DNA from: Gp6-AA40 sp050742535
GTDB lineage: Bacteria; Acidobacteriota; Vicinamibacteria; Vicinamibacterales; UBA2999
Direction of reading: 5' to 3'
NCBI GenBank assembly: GCA_050742535.1
Contig: JBOGIQ010000001.1
Location: forward strand, 1-64,000
DNA length: 64,000 nucleotides
Position numbers and translations under genes: made by a program
Notes under the pieces: model-generated
What the model saw: the letters and a program-made list of their open reading frames with translations, nothing else
What the model was told of the DNA's origin: nothing
Database searches by the model: none
In this document: one piece after another, positions 1 to 8,673 of the stretch
Layout of the letters: every line of letters starts with the position of its first letter
How positions within the stretch are numbered: position 1 is the first letter of the stretch

Positions 1-353
1 TCTGGGGAGACACGAATGTCCCACAGCACTGCCAGGTCGCGCCGTCCCTCCAACATCGTCAGCTCCGGCGTGTCGAATGCGATTGCCGCCCCGCCAACGA
101 TGCGGGTCGCGAGCCGTGCCGTGAAGAGCGCCCAATTCGACAGATCGAAACGACTACCCCACTGCAATGGCCCTTCGCCCGCGAGTGCGTCGTAATCCTT
201 TTCATAAGGCACTTCGAGGCGGCGCTCTGACAATACGAACCGACCATCGTCACGATTCGTCACGTCCAGCACACGATCCACCGTGAAGACGATGGGAACG
301 CGTGCGTACTCAGGGAGGGCAGTTCTTGCTTCCTCGGTGACCTCGATTGTCAT
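1..353 (-). CDS. GNAT-family N-acetyltransferase, N-terminal part cut by window edge
   Basis: The frame runs leftward from the ATG at 351-353 and is still open at base 1, so only the first 117 residues are seen. It begins MTIEVTEEARTALPEY and reaches DLAVLWDIRVSPE, the strand that in GNAT enzymes comes just before the acetyl-CoA pyrophosphate loop. The loop itself (Q/R-x-x-G-x-G/A) would lie beyond the window. Family members pass an acetyl group from acetyl-CoA to an amine, but the substrate cannot be read from this part. The start lies inside a duplicated block, and a decayed copy of its first 20 codons sits upstream at 508-594. The family call rests on one motif region only. Confidence 0.65.
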   Translation of the reverse strand, partial: MTIEVTEEARTALPEYARVPIVFTVDRVLDVTNRDDGRFVLSERRLEVPYEKDYDALAGEGPLQWGSRFDLSNWALFTARLATRIVGGAAIAFDTPELTMLEGRRDLAVLWDIRVSP

Positions 354-943
354 CGGCGAATCGTATCGCTATCGAAACATCGCCAGGCGCGGCAGCAGGT
401 GTCCCGCGGAGGCGGGAGCGAGATACGGCTGTCGCGACTGGCTACGGGTGGTCCGCCTAAAGGCGGACACTACGACCGGCTGGTTCGCGAGGCGCGACGC
501 TCGGTGGTTATTCCATCACCACTGTGAAGACAATTCGGACGCGTGCGTACTCAGCGAGGGCTGTCATTGCTTCCTCGGTGAGCTCGATTGTCATCAGCGA
601 ATCGTATCGCTATCGAAATATAGCCAGGCGCGGCAACAGGTGTCTCGCGGAGCCGGCCGACTCGACCGCCGGGGCCAGGTGCCACGAGTCGCATGCAGGG
701 AAAGCTGCTCGCATCACGCCCACACGAGACCTCTGAAATGTCACTCGTGCCGACCAAGCCAGTCGATCCTCGGCAGGCGTGCCGAGCGGCTGGCGGAGCG
801 AGATACCTGCTGTCGCGACTGGCTACGGAGTGGTCCGCCTACAGCGCGGACACCACGATCGTGGTTATGGGTCCGCCTAAAGGCGGACACTACGACCGGC
901 TGGTTCGCGAGGCGGACGCGACGATCGTGGTTATTCCATCACG
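283..943. repeat. Imperfect tandem duplication of an intergenic junction
   Basis: Copy 1 (about 285-519) and copy 2 (about 527-943) share the GNAT gene start, a stretch with GCGACTGGCTACGG, one palindromic element GTCCGCCTAAAGGCGGAC (451-468 and 871-888) and the VWFA gene end GGTTATTCCATCAC. Copy 2 has about 180 bp of additional sequence (roughly 660-800). This explains the whole 354-930 gap, which holds no other gene that I can support. Confidence 0.75.
508..594 (-). pseudogene. Truncated duplicate of the GNAT gene start joined to the tail of the VWFA gene
   Basis: The frame starts at ATG 592-594 with MTIELTEEAMTALAEYARV, nearly the same as the start of the gene ending at base 1. After about 23 codons it changes into VVME followed by TAA, which is the exact C-terminal end of the VWFA protein at 931. 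It is therefore a 28-codon chimera of two neighbouring genes left by a tandem duplication. It is not expected to make a working protein. Confidence 0.7.
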
Positions 944-3102
944 ACGAATGTGAGCCGCGGGAACGCGACGGTGCTCGCAATCGAGTCGATGATGTTGATC
1001 TGGCACGTGTAGGTGCCCGGCTTGAACTGCTCCGCGGGAACCTCGAACTGGAAGATGACGGCGCGGCGGTTGGGCTCGTCGATCGCCGTGCGGTCCACCA
1101 CCGGCGTCTCGAACACCTTCACGCCGCCGCGGTAGAACGCGAGGCTCGTCCGCAGGTCGGGACGCTGCTCGGCGACCGCCGGGTCGTAGACCTCATAGTA
1201 GAAGTAGACCTTCTGGTTCCGCCCGACGGCGCGGGTGAGATTCGGCAGCAGCTGCACGCCGTCGCGCACCAGCGGATTCTCGGTGCGTCCGCCCGCCGCC
1301 TTCTGCACCTGCGTGCTCATCACCACCGAGCTGACCTTCATCGACGGCCCGGTCATCTGCGGCACGAAAATCGGTGCCTCGAACGACCCGATACTTCCGC
1401 CCGTGTTCTCGCGCACGACCACCTTCGCGATGAAGCGGCCCGGCGGAAGCGTCACTCCGGACTGATAGAAGACCTGCCGCCCGGCGAGCGTCTCGGCGCC
1501 GCCCGACGGCACTTTGATCGTTTCACGCAGACGGCCGATGACACGTCCCTGTTCGTCCCGCACCTCGCCCTTGACGTCCAGCTGGACCTCGGTGGCCTTG
1601 TCCGCCACCGGCACCGCAAATCCCGGGACCGCCAGCGCGATCGGCACATAGAAGCGGTCGTTGCCGCCGCGTGGGTTGCCCCGCTCCGCGGGCCCGCCTT
1701 GCTGGCGGAAATACCCGGTGCCGACGACGAGCGGTACGTCAGTCGACGACACAGCGGCCGAGAGTTGATCGTCGAGCAGCGCTTCGCGGTCGCGGTTGTT
1801 GGTGTTCGCGAAGCTGCGGCCGGCGTAATAGCCCGGACGTGATTCGACGCGAAGGCTCTTCAGATCCGGCCGGTTGACGCGGACCTGTATGCGCCGGAAT
1901 CTCCCGTCGCGCGCCGGGTTGGTGCTCGTGTAGCCGAGGAGGTAGTAGGCAGCCAGATCGTTCTGCACGCGTGCGAACGCGTCGCCGAAGTTGTTCGAGT
2001 CGGTGAAGCTCCGCCCGCCGGTGTCGGCGGACAGCGTGGTGAGCGTCTCCTGCGTCTGGTTGAGCTGCTGAAAGCCTCGCATGCCGCCGCCGGTCAGGAG
2101 CGCGCCTCCGTTGCCGCGGTTCGCCGCCGAACCGCCGGCGGCGACAGCCTGCAGCCCGCGCGTATCGACCGCGTAGATCGACACGTTGCCGCGGTTGCAG
2201 GTGCTGGTCGCAGAACGGAGCTCGATCTGGTTGTCGTCCCCGCTTCGCCGCATGCCGGCGCTGAAGTAGAGGAGTGCCTTCTTCTGCTGAATCGGCGTCA
2301 GCTCCTGGCACACGGTCTTCAACGCCCTGAGGCGTACGTCGTTGTTGAATTCCTGGAAGGCGTCCGCCTCGGTCGTGGCCGACGACGCTTCCGCCGACGC
2401 CGCCGCTTCCGCTTCGGTCGCCGCCGTGGCAACGGCCTGCGGATCGACCTCGGTGCCCTCGTTGTAGGCGAGCGCCTGCAGCGCGCCAAGCGCGTCTTCC
2501 TTGCTCGACGTGAAGTCGGTCAGGACGTTGAGCCGGGAACCAATCGTGATGATGGCAACGAGGTCCGCACCGGTCATCTTGGTGCCGACCCAGTCGCGGG
2601 CGTCGACCACGGCGCGCTGCACGTCCTCGGGCTGCATCGAGCTGACGTCGAACACCATCGTGAGCATCCGCCGGTTGTTCAGGCTGGTCGTATCAGTAGC
2701 GGGCGCCGGCGCGGCGGTGGACGTGGCGCTGGCGGCACGTGCGGCCTCGGCACGCACCTTGTCCTCCAAGCCGTCGAGGAGCTGAATATCGGGCGCGCCC
2801 GCCGGAGCCGCTTCGCTGATCTCCTGGAAGGAGAAGGTCGAGATCGTCTGCGGCTTGCCGTCCTCCGAGACGACGAAGTCCTTCGCCGTCAGCCCGCGCA
2901 CCACGTTTCCCGCCGCGTCGCGAACCACGACGTCCACCGACACGATGGTGACGCCGGCGGAGCTTTCGAACCGCGGTGCGTCGGGCGGCTGCTGTTGCTG
3001 CTGCTGCGCGGACGGACTGATCGTCCCGGCCGCCAGCGCGAGGATCAACACCATCACGGTCCACGGTCGGCGGCGATGGCGCGTCTCGAGCACGTTGGAC
3101 AT
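931..3102 (-). CDS. VWFA-related acidobacterial domain protein (TIGR03436-type)
   Basis: The 723-residue product has a basic N-terminus, a hydrophobic segment (WTVMVLILALAAGTI) and a run of glutamines, as expected of an exported protein. It continues with VSVDVVVRDAAGNVVRGL and DFVVSEDGKPQ, the usual opening of VWFA-related acidobacterial proteins, followed by a von Willebrand factor A-like region (RMLTMVFDVSSMQ near residue 145) and a long beta-rich C-terminal half ending FVVME. The metal-site DxSxS is changed to DVSSM. Proteins of this kind are outer-surface or periplasmic and of unknown exact job. It lies four bases downstream of the TonB-receptor gene and is surely transcribed with it. 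Its 3' end is part of the duplicated junction. Confidence 0.85.
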   Translation of the reverse strand: MSNVLETRHRRRPWTVMVLILALAAGTISPSAQQQQQQPPDAPRFESSAGVTIVSVDVVVRDAAGNVVRGLTAKDFVVSEDGKPQTISTFSFQEISEAAPAGAPDIQLLDGLEDKVRAEAARAASATSTAAPAPATDTTSLNNRRMLTMVFDVSSMQPEDVQRAVVDARDWVGTKMTGADLVAIITIGSRLNVLTDFTSSKEDALGALQALAYNEGTEVDPQAVATAATEAEAAASAEASSATTEADAFQEFNNDVRLRALKTVCQELTPIQQKKALLYFSAGMRRSGDDNQIELRSATSTCNRGNVSIYAVDTRGLQAVAAGGSAANRGNGGALLTGGGMRGFQQLNQTQETLTTLSADTGGRSFTDSNNFGDAFARVQNDLAAYYLLGYTSTNPARDGRFRRIQVRVNRPDLKSLRVESRPGYYAGRSFANTNNRDREALLDDQLSAAVSSTDVPLVVGTGYFRQQGGPAERGNPRGGNDRFYVPIALAVPGFAVPVADKATEVQLDVKGEVRDEQGRVIGRLRETIKVPSGGAETLAGRQVFYQSGVTLPPGRFIAKVVVRENTGGSIGSFEAPIFVPQMTGPSMKVSSVVMSTQVQKAAGGRTENPLVRDGVQLLPNLTRAVGRNQKVYFYYEVYDPAVAEQRPDLRTSLAFYRGGVKVFETPVVDRTAIDEPNRRAVIFQFEVPAEQFKPGTYTCQINIIDSIASTVAFPRLTFVVME

Positions 3103-3106
3103 ATCC

Positions 3107-6100
3107 CTAGAACCGGAACTGCAGGTTCAGCGTGGCACGGCGTTGACCGGTGACGCTGCGAATCTGCCCGAAGGTCAGCGAGTTGACGTTCGTGTCCACG
3201 CCGGAATAGTTGGCGAGGTTCAGGATGTTGCTGACCCGCATATTGACGTTCACACTGCGGTTCGCACCCAGTTGGACCTGCCGGTTGAAGGTCATGCTCA
3301 GGTCCTTCGAGCCTGGGCCGATGATGATGTTGCGCGGTGACGAGCCGAACTCGCCGGTAACAGGCACCGCAAACGCGGCGGTGTTGAACCACTGATCGAT
3401 CGACGGGTCGCCAATCGAGATCGGGTCGCCGTTGTAATCCGCGCGAAGGGCTCCGTTGATGCCGCTGGCGATATCGCGCGCCGCGCCGCTCACCGTCACC
3501 GTCTGCGGCCGGCCCGAATTAGCGGTGAAGTTCGCGCTCACCCGCCAGCCGCCGGCAATCCCGCCGAACAGTCCACCGTTACGCAGCCACCGCTCGTTCG
3601 GCCCGAACGGGAAGCGATAGTTCGCGCTCGCCTGAACGCGATGCCGCTGTTCGAAGCTGGACCTCGCCCATTCGGCGTCGATGTTCCGATCGTCCTGCGC
3701 GACGTTGCCGGTGCCCCCTCCGCCGCCGCCACCACCGATGGAGGGGGAGTTGTCGCGTGACTTGGCGAACGTGTATTGGACGTCGTAGCCAAATCCGCGC
3801 GACTCGTTCTTCCGGAGCTGCAAGGTGGCTGAATCGAGCACCGACCGGCCCTCGGACGTCGTCCAGGTGAACGGCTGGACGCCTTCGATGCGCAGCCCGT
3901 CGGCGTCGCGGTTCGGCGCGCGCACGATCTCGAGATTCGAGCCGATCGTGTGCCCATACTGCGCCGAGAGCTGGTAGGTACGGAACAGCGTGCGCTGCAC
4001 GCCGAACACCGCCTGCCGGACGGTGCCGACGACGTAGTCCCGGTCGATGCCGTAGTTGTTGCGGGTCTCGGTGATGGCGATGCCCGTGAGGGCGTCTTCC
4101 AGCAACAGCGCCCGGCTCAACCCGCCGATATTCGTGCCGGTCGTGGCGAACGGGGGCTGCTGCGCGAGGCGGCGCGCGATCCCCGAGTAGGTGCTGTCGT
4201 TGTATTGAATCTCCCAGCTGCCGCGGAACTGCAGCTGCGCCGGACCTCGCCATGCGGCGGACAACCGTGGCGAGACGTTGTTGGTGTCCTTGTCGATCAG
4301 CGCCCGCGGGAACGACCCGGTGAACGCGCCGTCCGCGCCGGAGAGAACCGGCGCCGCGTCCGAGAAATCCGACGTGACGTCGAGGTTGACGAGCCGGCCG
4401 TTCTCCTCGACGAAGGGATATCGGAGATCCCAGCGCATGCCCAGGTTGAGCGTCAGGTTGCCGCGGAGCCGCCACTCATCCTGAAAGAAGAAGCCGAGGT
4501 CCCGTCCGGTCAACGTCGTCTCGCCGGGGCCGTAGGCGATCGACGCCTGCTGCGGCATCCCGAGAAGGAAATCGGCGAAGTCGAACCCGGTCAATCCGCC
4601 GAGGGCGCCGCCATTGGCCGTATAGATCCCGGTGAACACGAACGAGCCGTTGGCATTGCTCTCGTTGTTGGTCGTCGTCTTGTCGTAATTGAACACGCCG
4701 CCCGTCTGAATCTGGTGCCTGCCGAACGGGCGGCTCCAGGTCACATTGGTGCCGACGCGATCGCCGACCGAACGTGACGGGTTCACGTCGCTCAGTCCGG
4801 TAATACTCGAAAAGCTCAGTCGCGGCAGCCCCCAGGCAAATGGGCTGTCCGAGACTCCCTCGATTCCAATCGCATCGGACACGTTCGTGACGCCGCTGAA
4901 CTGGTTGATCGAGCCGGACGACGAGTGGTTGTAGTTGGACGACAGGCGGAACTGATTGCGGCCCCGCTGGATGTTGAGCTGCGGCGAGATGCTGTAGTTG
5001 CGCGTTTCGCGGGCGCCTCCCAGCGTGGTGAACACGTTCAGCTGGTCGTTGTCCGACTGCTGATACTGGAAGTTCACATTCATGTTGACGTTGGTGCGCG
5101 TCGCGGCCGCGCCGCGGCCCTGCCCGCCGCGGCCGCCGTTGGCCTGTGGTCCACCGCCTCTCCCGCCCCGCCCGCCCTGCTGGCCGCTGAAGTTGTGCTG
5201 CAACCGCAGCTGCAGCTGGTTCTGGCGGGAGTAGTTCGTCGTCGCGCGGTGATAGTTGCGCGTCGTGCCGGGCAGCGTCGCCGTTGGGTAGTACTGCAGC
5301 AGCGCCAGCGCCTCCGGGCTGAGGCGGTCCAATGGAATCTGATTGCCCGCGAACGGCTGCCCGGTCAGCGGATCGATGAGCGGCGTGCTGACCGAGGAGA
5401 AGTCGCCGGCGCGCATGGCGTCGGTCGGCACCGTCGCGTACTGATCGAACGGGTTGGTTCCCCTGTTCCCTGAAAAGGTGAACTGCACCATCGTCCGGTT
5501 GTTCGGGTTGCTGTAGATGCCGGGGATCTTGATCGGAATCTGCGACGAGACGTTGTAGTTGTGGTTCGCGTTCTTCGGTTCGACGCCCTGGACTTCCGCG
5601 CGCAGCTGCCGCGGCGCGCTGTTCAGCGCGGAGCCGCTGAAGCCGTAGGTCGACGTCACCTGAATCCGCTGGCCGCCGCGGAAGTTCGGGTTGTTGCCGC
5701 CCCCTCGTCCCTGGGCGTTGGGATTGCCTTCGCGTCCGCCGCGCCCCTGGAAGTTCGGATTGCCACCTTCGCGTCCCCCGCGCCCCTGAAAGGCGCCTTC
5801 CAGTCCGGCGAAGCCGCCCGGGAAGTTGCGGGGATCGAAATCGGGCGGCAGGAAGTCGCCGCGGTTGATCGCATCACGGCGATCGTTGAGCACGCCGCGG
5901 TCGATGCGTGCCGCTTCGCCGGTGACGGCGAACGCGTCGGCCAATGCTTCGGTGCCGAAACCGGCCGCCAACACGTTCGAAGGATCGTTTCCGGATTCGA
6001 ACAGGCTGGGGTCGAGCGAACGCGTGGCGGCGTTCTCGGTGACCTCGAGTGATTCGAAGCGGCGCTGCGCGGCCGCCTCCGCGGTTCCGTTTGCCGCAGG

Positions 6101-6517
6101 GGGACCACCGGCGCGTCCGTTCGGCGCGCCGGCACCCCGTCCGTTGCGCGGCGCGGCACTCGCCGTCCTCGGCGTCAACGTCATCGTGAAGTCAACGGTT
6201 TGCGCGCACGTCTCCTTGGCGACAACGACGTCTTTCCGGGTGCTGTCGAATCCGGTGAGCTCGGCGGTGAGTTGATAGGACGCGTCCGGAAGGGAGAGTC
6301 TGAATCGTCCGTCGACGTCCGTGGACCCTGCCGTCTGCACGGCGTCGTCCCGCCGCACGGTGATCGAGACGCCAGGCAATGGGCCGCCGAGGCCCGTGAT
6401 GGTCCCGCTAATCGTGCACGAAGCCGCCGCTGGCGGCGCCTGCTGGGCGCCCAGTGCGACGCTCGCCACCACTACGGCGACTGCTGCCGCGTTGACCGCG
6501 GTTGACCTGCTCGCCAT
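3107..6517 (-). CDS. Oar-like TonB-dependent receptor with carboxypeptidase-regulatory domain
   Basis: The 1136-residue product starts with a signal peptide (AVAVVVASVALGAQQAPP) and then a carboxypeptidase regulatory-like domain (CTISGTITGLGGPLPGVSITV, residues about 33-110). A Gly/Arg/Asn-rich linker with FQGRGGREG repeats follows near residues 245-285. The rest is typical of a large outer-membrane beta-barrel of the Oar/TonB-receptor type: many aromatic turns, NTNNVSPRLSAAW, and a C-terminal Phe (LNLQFRF). Such receptors are very common in Acidobacteriota and probably import oligomeric substrates with energy from TonB-ExbBD. The substrate is unknown. The VWFA-type gene follows directly, a pairing also common in this phylum. 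Confidence 0.85.
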   Translation of the reverse strand: MASRSTAVNAAAVAVVVASVALGAQQAPPAAASCTISGTITGLGGPLPGVSITVRRDDAVQTAGSTDVDGRFRLSLPDASYQLTAELTGFDSTRKDVVVAKETCAQTVDFTMTLTPRTASAAPRNGRGAGAPNGRAGGPPAANGTAEAAAQRRFESLEVTENAATRSLDPSLFESGNDPSNVLAAGFGTEALADAFAVTGEAARIDRGVLNDRRDAINRGDFLPPDFDPRNFPGGFAGLEGAFQGRGGREGGNPNFQGRGGREGNPNAQGRGGGNNPNFRGGQRIQVTSTYGFSGSALNSAPRQLRAEVQGVEPKNANHNYNVSSQIPIKIPGIYSNPNNRTMVQFTFSGNRGTNPFDQYATVPTDAMRAGDFSSVSTPLIDPLTGQPFAGNQIPLDRLSPEALALLQYYPTATLPGTTRNYHRATTNYSRQNQLQLRLQHNFSGQQGGRGGRGGGPQANGGRGGQGRGAAATRTNVNMNVNFQYQQSDNDQLNVFTTLGGARETRNYSISPQLNIQRGRNQFRLSSNYNHSSSGSINQFSGVTNVSDAIGIEGVSDSPFAWGLPRLSFSSITGLSDVNPSRSVGDRVGTNVTWSRPFGRHQIQTGGVFNYDKTTTNNESNANGSFVFTGIYTANGGALGGLTGFDFADFLLGMPQQASIAYGPGETTLTGRDLGFFFQDEWRLRGNLTLNLGMRWDLRYPFVEENGRLVNLDVTSDFSDAAPVLSGADGAFTGSFPRALIDKDTNNVSPRLSAAWRGPAQLQFRGSWEIQYNDSTYSGIARRLAQQPPFATTGTNIGGLSRALLLEDALTGIAITETRNNYGIDRDYVVGTVRQAVFGVQRTLFRTYQLSAQYGHTIGSNLEIVRAPNRDADGLRIEGVQPFTWTTSEGRSVLDSATLQLRKNESRGFGYDVQYTFAKSRDNSPSIGGGGGGGGTGNVAQDDRNIDAEWARSSFEQRHRVQASANYRFPFGPNERWLRNGGLFGGIAGGWRVSANFTANSGRPQTVTVSGAARDIASGINGALRADYNGDPISIGDPSIDQWFNTAAFAVPVTGEFGSSPRNIIIGPGSKDLSMTFNRQVQLGANRSVNVNMRVSNILNLANYSGVDTNVNSLTFGQIRSVTGQRRATLNLQFRF

Positions 6518-6745
6518 GTCTCTCCTGCCGTGACGGATAGCTCATGGCAGCGTACGTGTCCCGGCCCCTCGTGCCAATGACAAAACGATGTCAGAGGGCC
6601 CTTTCGGGGTTTTTTTACCCTTTCTTTACATTTGAGTCGGTGTGAGACGCCCCAACCATGAGTCGCCAGGAAGAACACGAAGTTTTGGCCACACAGAACA
6701 CAAAGATCACAATAAACGTGTCCTTCGTGGCTAGAGTTGACGGGA

Positions 6746-7705
6746 ATGATTGATCTTGGAATGAACGAACGCGCGTGGGAGCTCGTCGATGCGGCGGCGG
6801 CACGCGCGCGCGAGCTGCGGATTGACGTGCAGACGATGCATTGCGGTGCTCGTGTGCTGGATGCCGGTGTGCACGCCGTGGGCGGACTGGCGGCCGGCCG
6901 CCTGCTCGCTGAGATCTGCATGGGCGGGTTCGGTCACATCGACTTCATCCCGCTCACCATCGGCGACGAGCCGCTGCCGGGGGTTCAGGTCTGGACGGAT
7001 CATCCGGCCGAAGCGTGCATGGCGTCCCAGTACGCAGGCTGGGCCATCGACCCGGAGGGATTCTTTGCGATGGGCTCCGGACCGCTGCGGGCGAAGGCGC
7101 GGGTGGAGAAGGAGCTCTTTGGGAAGCTCGGGTATGGGGAGGACGCGGGGCGCGGCGTGCTGGTGCTCGAGGGGCGCACGCTTCCGGGCAACGAGGTGGC
7201 AGCGTGGGTTGCGGAAAAGAGCGGCCTGACGCCGGCGGAAATCACGTTCGTGGTGGCTCCGACCGCAAGCCTCGCCGGGGGCGTGCAGATTGCGGCGCGG
7301 ATCATCGAAACCGGGCTCCACAAGATGGACGCGCTGAAGTTCGACGTGACCCGCGTGCTGAGCGCGACCGGCACTGCCCCCGTCCCGCCAGTCGCGAAGA
7401 ACGACCTGCGCGCGATCGGCCGCACCAACGACTGCATTCTGTATGGAGGCCGCGCGCGCTACATCGTCCGCGCGCCAGACGAGACGCTGGCGGATCTGGC
7501 CGAGCGCCTGCCGTCGTCCGCGTCGAAGGACTACGGCACGCCGTTCCACCAGATCTTCAAACGCTACGACAACGACTTTTATAAGATCGATCCGATGTTG
7601 TTCAGCCCGGCCGAAGTCTGGCTTACGAGCGCGATCACAGGCCGGACGTTTCATGCCGGCCGCCTCAATCCCGACGTGCTCGGCGCGTCGCTCTACGGCA
7701 ACTGA
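6746..7705 (+). CDS. mch: Methenyltetrahydromethanopterin cyclohydrolase
   Basis: The 319-residue protein matches Mch over its full length: the N-terminal NERAWELVDAAAARARELRI, MHCGARVLDAGV, GGFGHIDFIPLTI, a DPEGFFAMGSGP segment and the C-terminal GRTFHAGRLNPDVLGASLYG. Mch interconverts methenyl- and formyl-H4MPT in the cytoplasm, a step in formaldehyde oxidation to formate in methylotrophic bacteria and in methanogenesis in archaea. I chose the ATG at 6746; a TTG nine bases upstream is in frame but less likely. It is the first gene of a run of overlapping genes (its TGA overlaps the next ATG by one base), and all of its close neighbours fit synthesis of the cofactor it uses. Confidence 0.93.
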   Translation: MIDLGMNERAWELVDAAAARARELRIDVQTMHCGARVLDAGVHAVGGLAAGRLLAEICMGGFGHIDFIPLTIGDEPLPGVQVWTDHPAEACMASQYAGWAIDPEGFFAMGSGPLRAKARVEKELFGKLGYGEDAGRGVLVLEGRTLPGNEVAAWVAEKSGLTPAEITFVVAPTASLAGGVQIAARIIETGLHKMDALKFDVTRVLSATGTAPVPPVAKNDLRAIGRTNDCILYGGRARYIVRAPDETLADLAERLPSSASKDYGTPFHQIFKRYDNDFYKIDPMLFSPAEVWLTSAITGRTFHAGRLNPDVLGASLYGN

Positions 7706-8673
7706 TGCGCGTCCTGATCCTGAGCGCGCGGAGCGGATGGCACACCGACGAGTTGTGCCGCGCCCTCACCGCGCGCGGGCATCAACCACGCATTGCTCCC
7801 TACGAATCGCTGGTGGCGGAATTCGGGGAACGTTCGAGTCGTTCGGATCGTTCGAGTCGTTCGATGACGTTCGGCCGTTCGAACGCGCACGATTCGAACG
7901 ATTCGAACGTTCTCGCGTTTGACGCCGTACTCCCCCGCATCATCCCGAACGGCTCGCTCGAGCAGATCATCTACCGTGTGGACGCGCTGCACTGGATCGA
8001 GGACCAGGGCATTCCCGTCGTGAACTCCGCGCGGGCGATCGAGCGTTCGGTGGACAAGTTCTACACGACGGCGCTCCTGCAGCAGGCGAGCCTGCCGGTG
8101 CCCGAAACGGTGGTCTGCGAGCGGGCGGATGACGCCATGGCGGCCATCCGGCGCATGCTCGACGGCGGCAGCGAGGTGATCATCAAGCCGATCTTCGGTT
8201 CGATGGGCCATGGGCTGGTCCGCGTCGCCGATGTCGAACTGGCATGGCGCGTGGTCCGTCCGCTCGAGCAGATGCGATCGGTGTTTTATGTGCAGCGCGC
8301 CATCGACCATGACGGCCGCGACGTCCGTCTCTTCGTCGTCGGCGGGCGTGTAGTGGGTGCGATCGAACGGACCGCTCCGGCCGGCGACTGGCGCACGAAC
8401 GTCGCGCGCGGCGGCTCGGCGCGTGCGATCGATCCGCCGCCGGCCTGGCAGGAGCACGCGCTCATGGCGACAGCGGCAGTCGGCGCCGACTACGCCGGCG
8501 TGGACCTGTTGCTCTCGCCGAGCGGCGAGATCTTCGTGCTGGAAGTCAACGGGATTCCCGGCTGGCAGGGACTTCAGGCCGCGACCGGTGTGGATGTTGC
8601 CGCGGCGATCGTGGAGCATGTGGAAACGCGCGCCGCCGGCATCCGCCGGTTCCGCGAACAGGTGAACGCGTGA
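7705..8673 (+). CDS. ATP-grasp ligase, MptN/RimK-like, probable H4MPT-type cofactor glutamate ligase
   Basis: The 322-residue protein has the RimK-type ATP-grasp fold: a pre-ATP-grasp domain, VIIKPIFGSMGHGLVRV (nucleotide-binding loop, near residue 155), VARGGSARAI, and the metal-binding end GVDLLLSPSGEIFVLEVNGIPGWQG. Relatives in methanogens (MptN) add glutamate to H4MPT, and related genes lie in the H4MPT clusters of methylotrophs. A role in extending or amidating the pterin cofactor is therefore inferred from context. Between residues about 42 and 70 there is a low-complexity Ser/Arg/Asp/Asn stretch coded by an inverted repeat of GTTCGA units (7828-7912), absent from the family fold and probably a surface-loop insertion. 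The start ATG overlaps the mch stop. Confidence 0.8.
   Translation: MRVLILSARSGWHTDELCRALTARGHQPRIAPYESLVAEFGERSSRSDRSSRSMTFGRSNAHDSNDSNVLAFDAVLPRIIPNGSLEQIIYRVDALHWIEDQGIPVVNSARAIERSVDKFYTTALLQQASLPVPETVVCERADDAMAAIRRMLDGGSEVIIKPIFGSMGHGLVRVADVELAWRVVRPLEQMRSVFYVQRAIDHDGRDVRLFVVGGRVVGAIERTAPAGDWRTNVARGGSARAIDPPPAWQEHALMATAAVGADYAGVDLLLSPSGEIFVLEVNGIPGWQGLQAATGVDVAAAIVEHVETRAAGIRRFREQVNA
7828..7912. repeat. In-frame inverted repeat of GTTCGA-type units inside the ATP-grasp gene
   Basis: Units such as CGTTCGAGTCGTTCG run up to the centre and their complements (ATTCGAACGATTCGAACG) run back. The piece keeps the reading frame and codes mostly Ser, Arg, Asp and Asn. Confidence 0.8.

Noticed and set aside
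283..1842. Open plus-strand frame of about 519 codons through the duplicated region
   Set aside because: It runs through palindromes, the duplication and the antisense of the VWFA gene, with no family trait.
6595..6625. Intrinsic terminator (GGGCCCTTTCGGGGTTTTTTT)
   Set aside because: It lies upstream of both divergent genes, has a stem of only three to four pairs, and has no gene to terminate on the plus strand.
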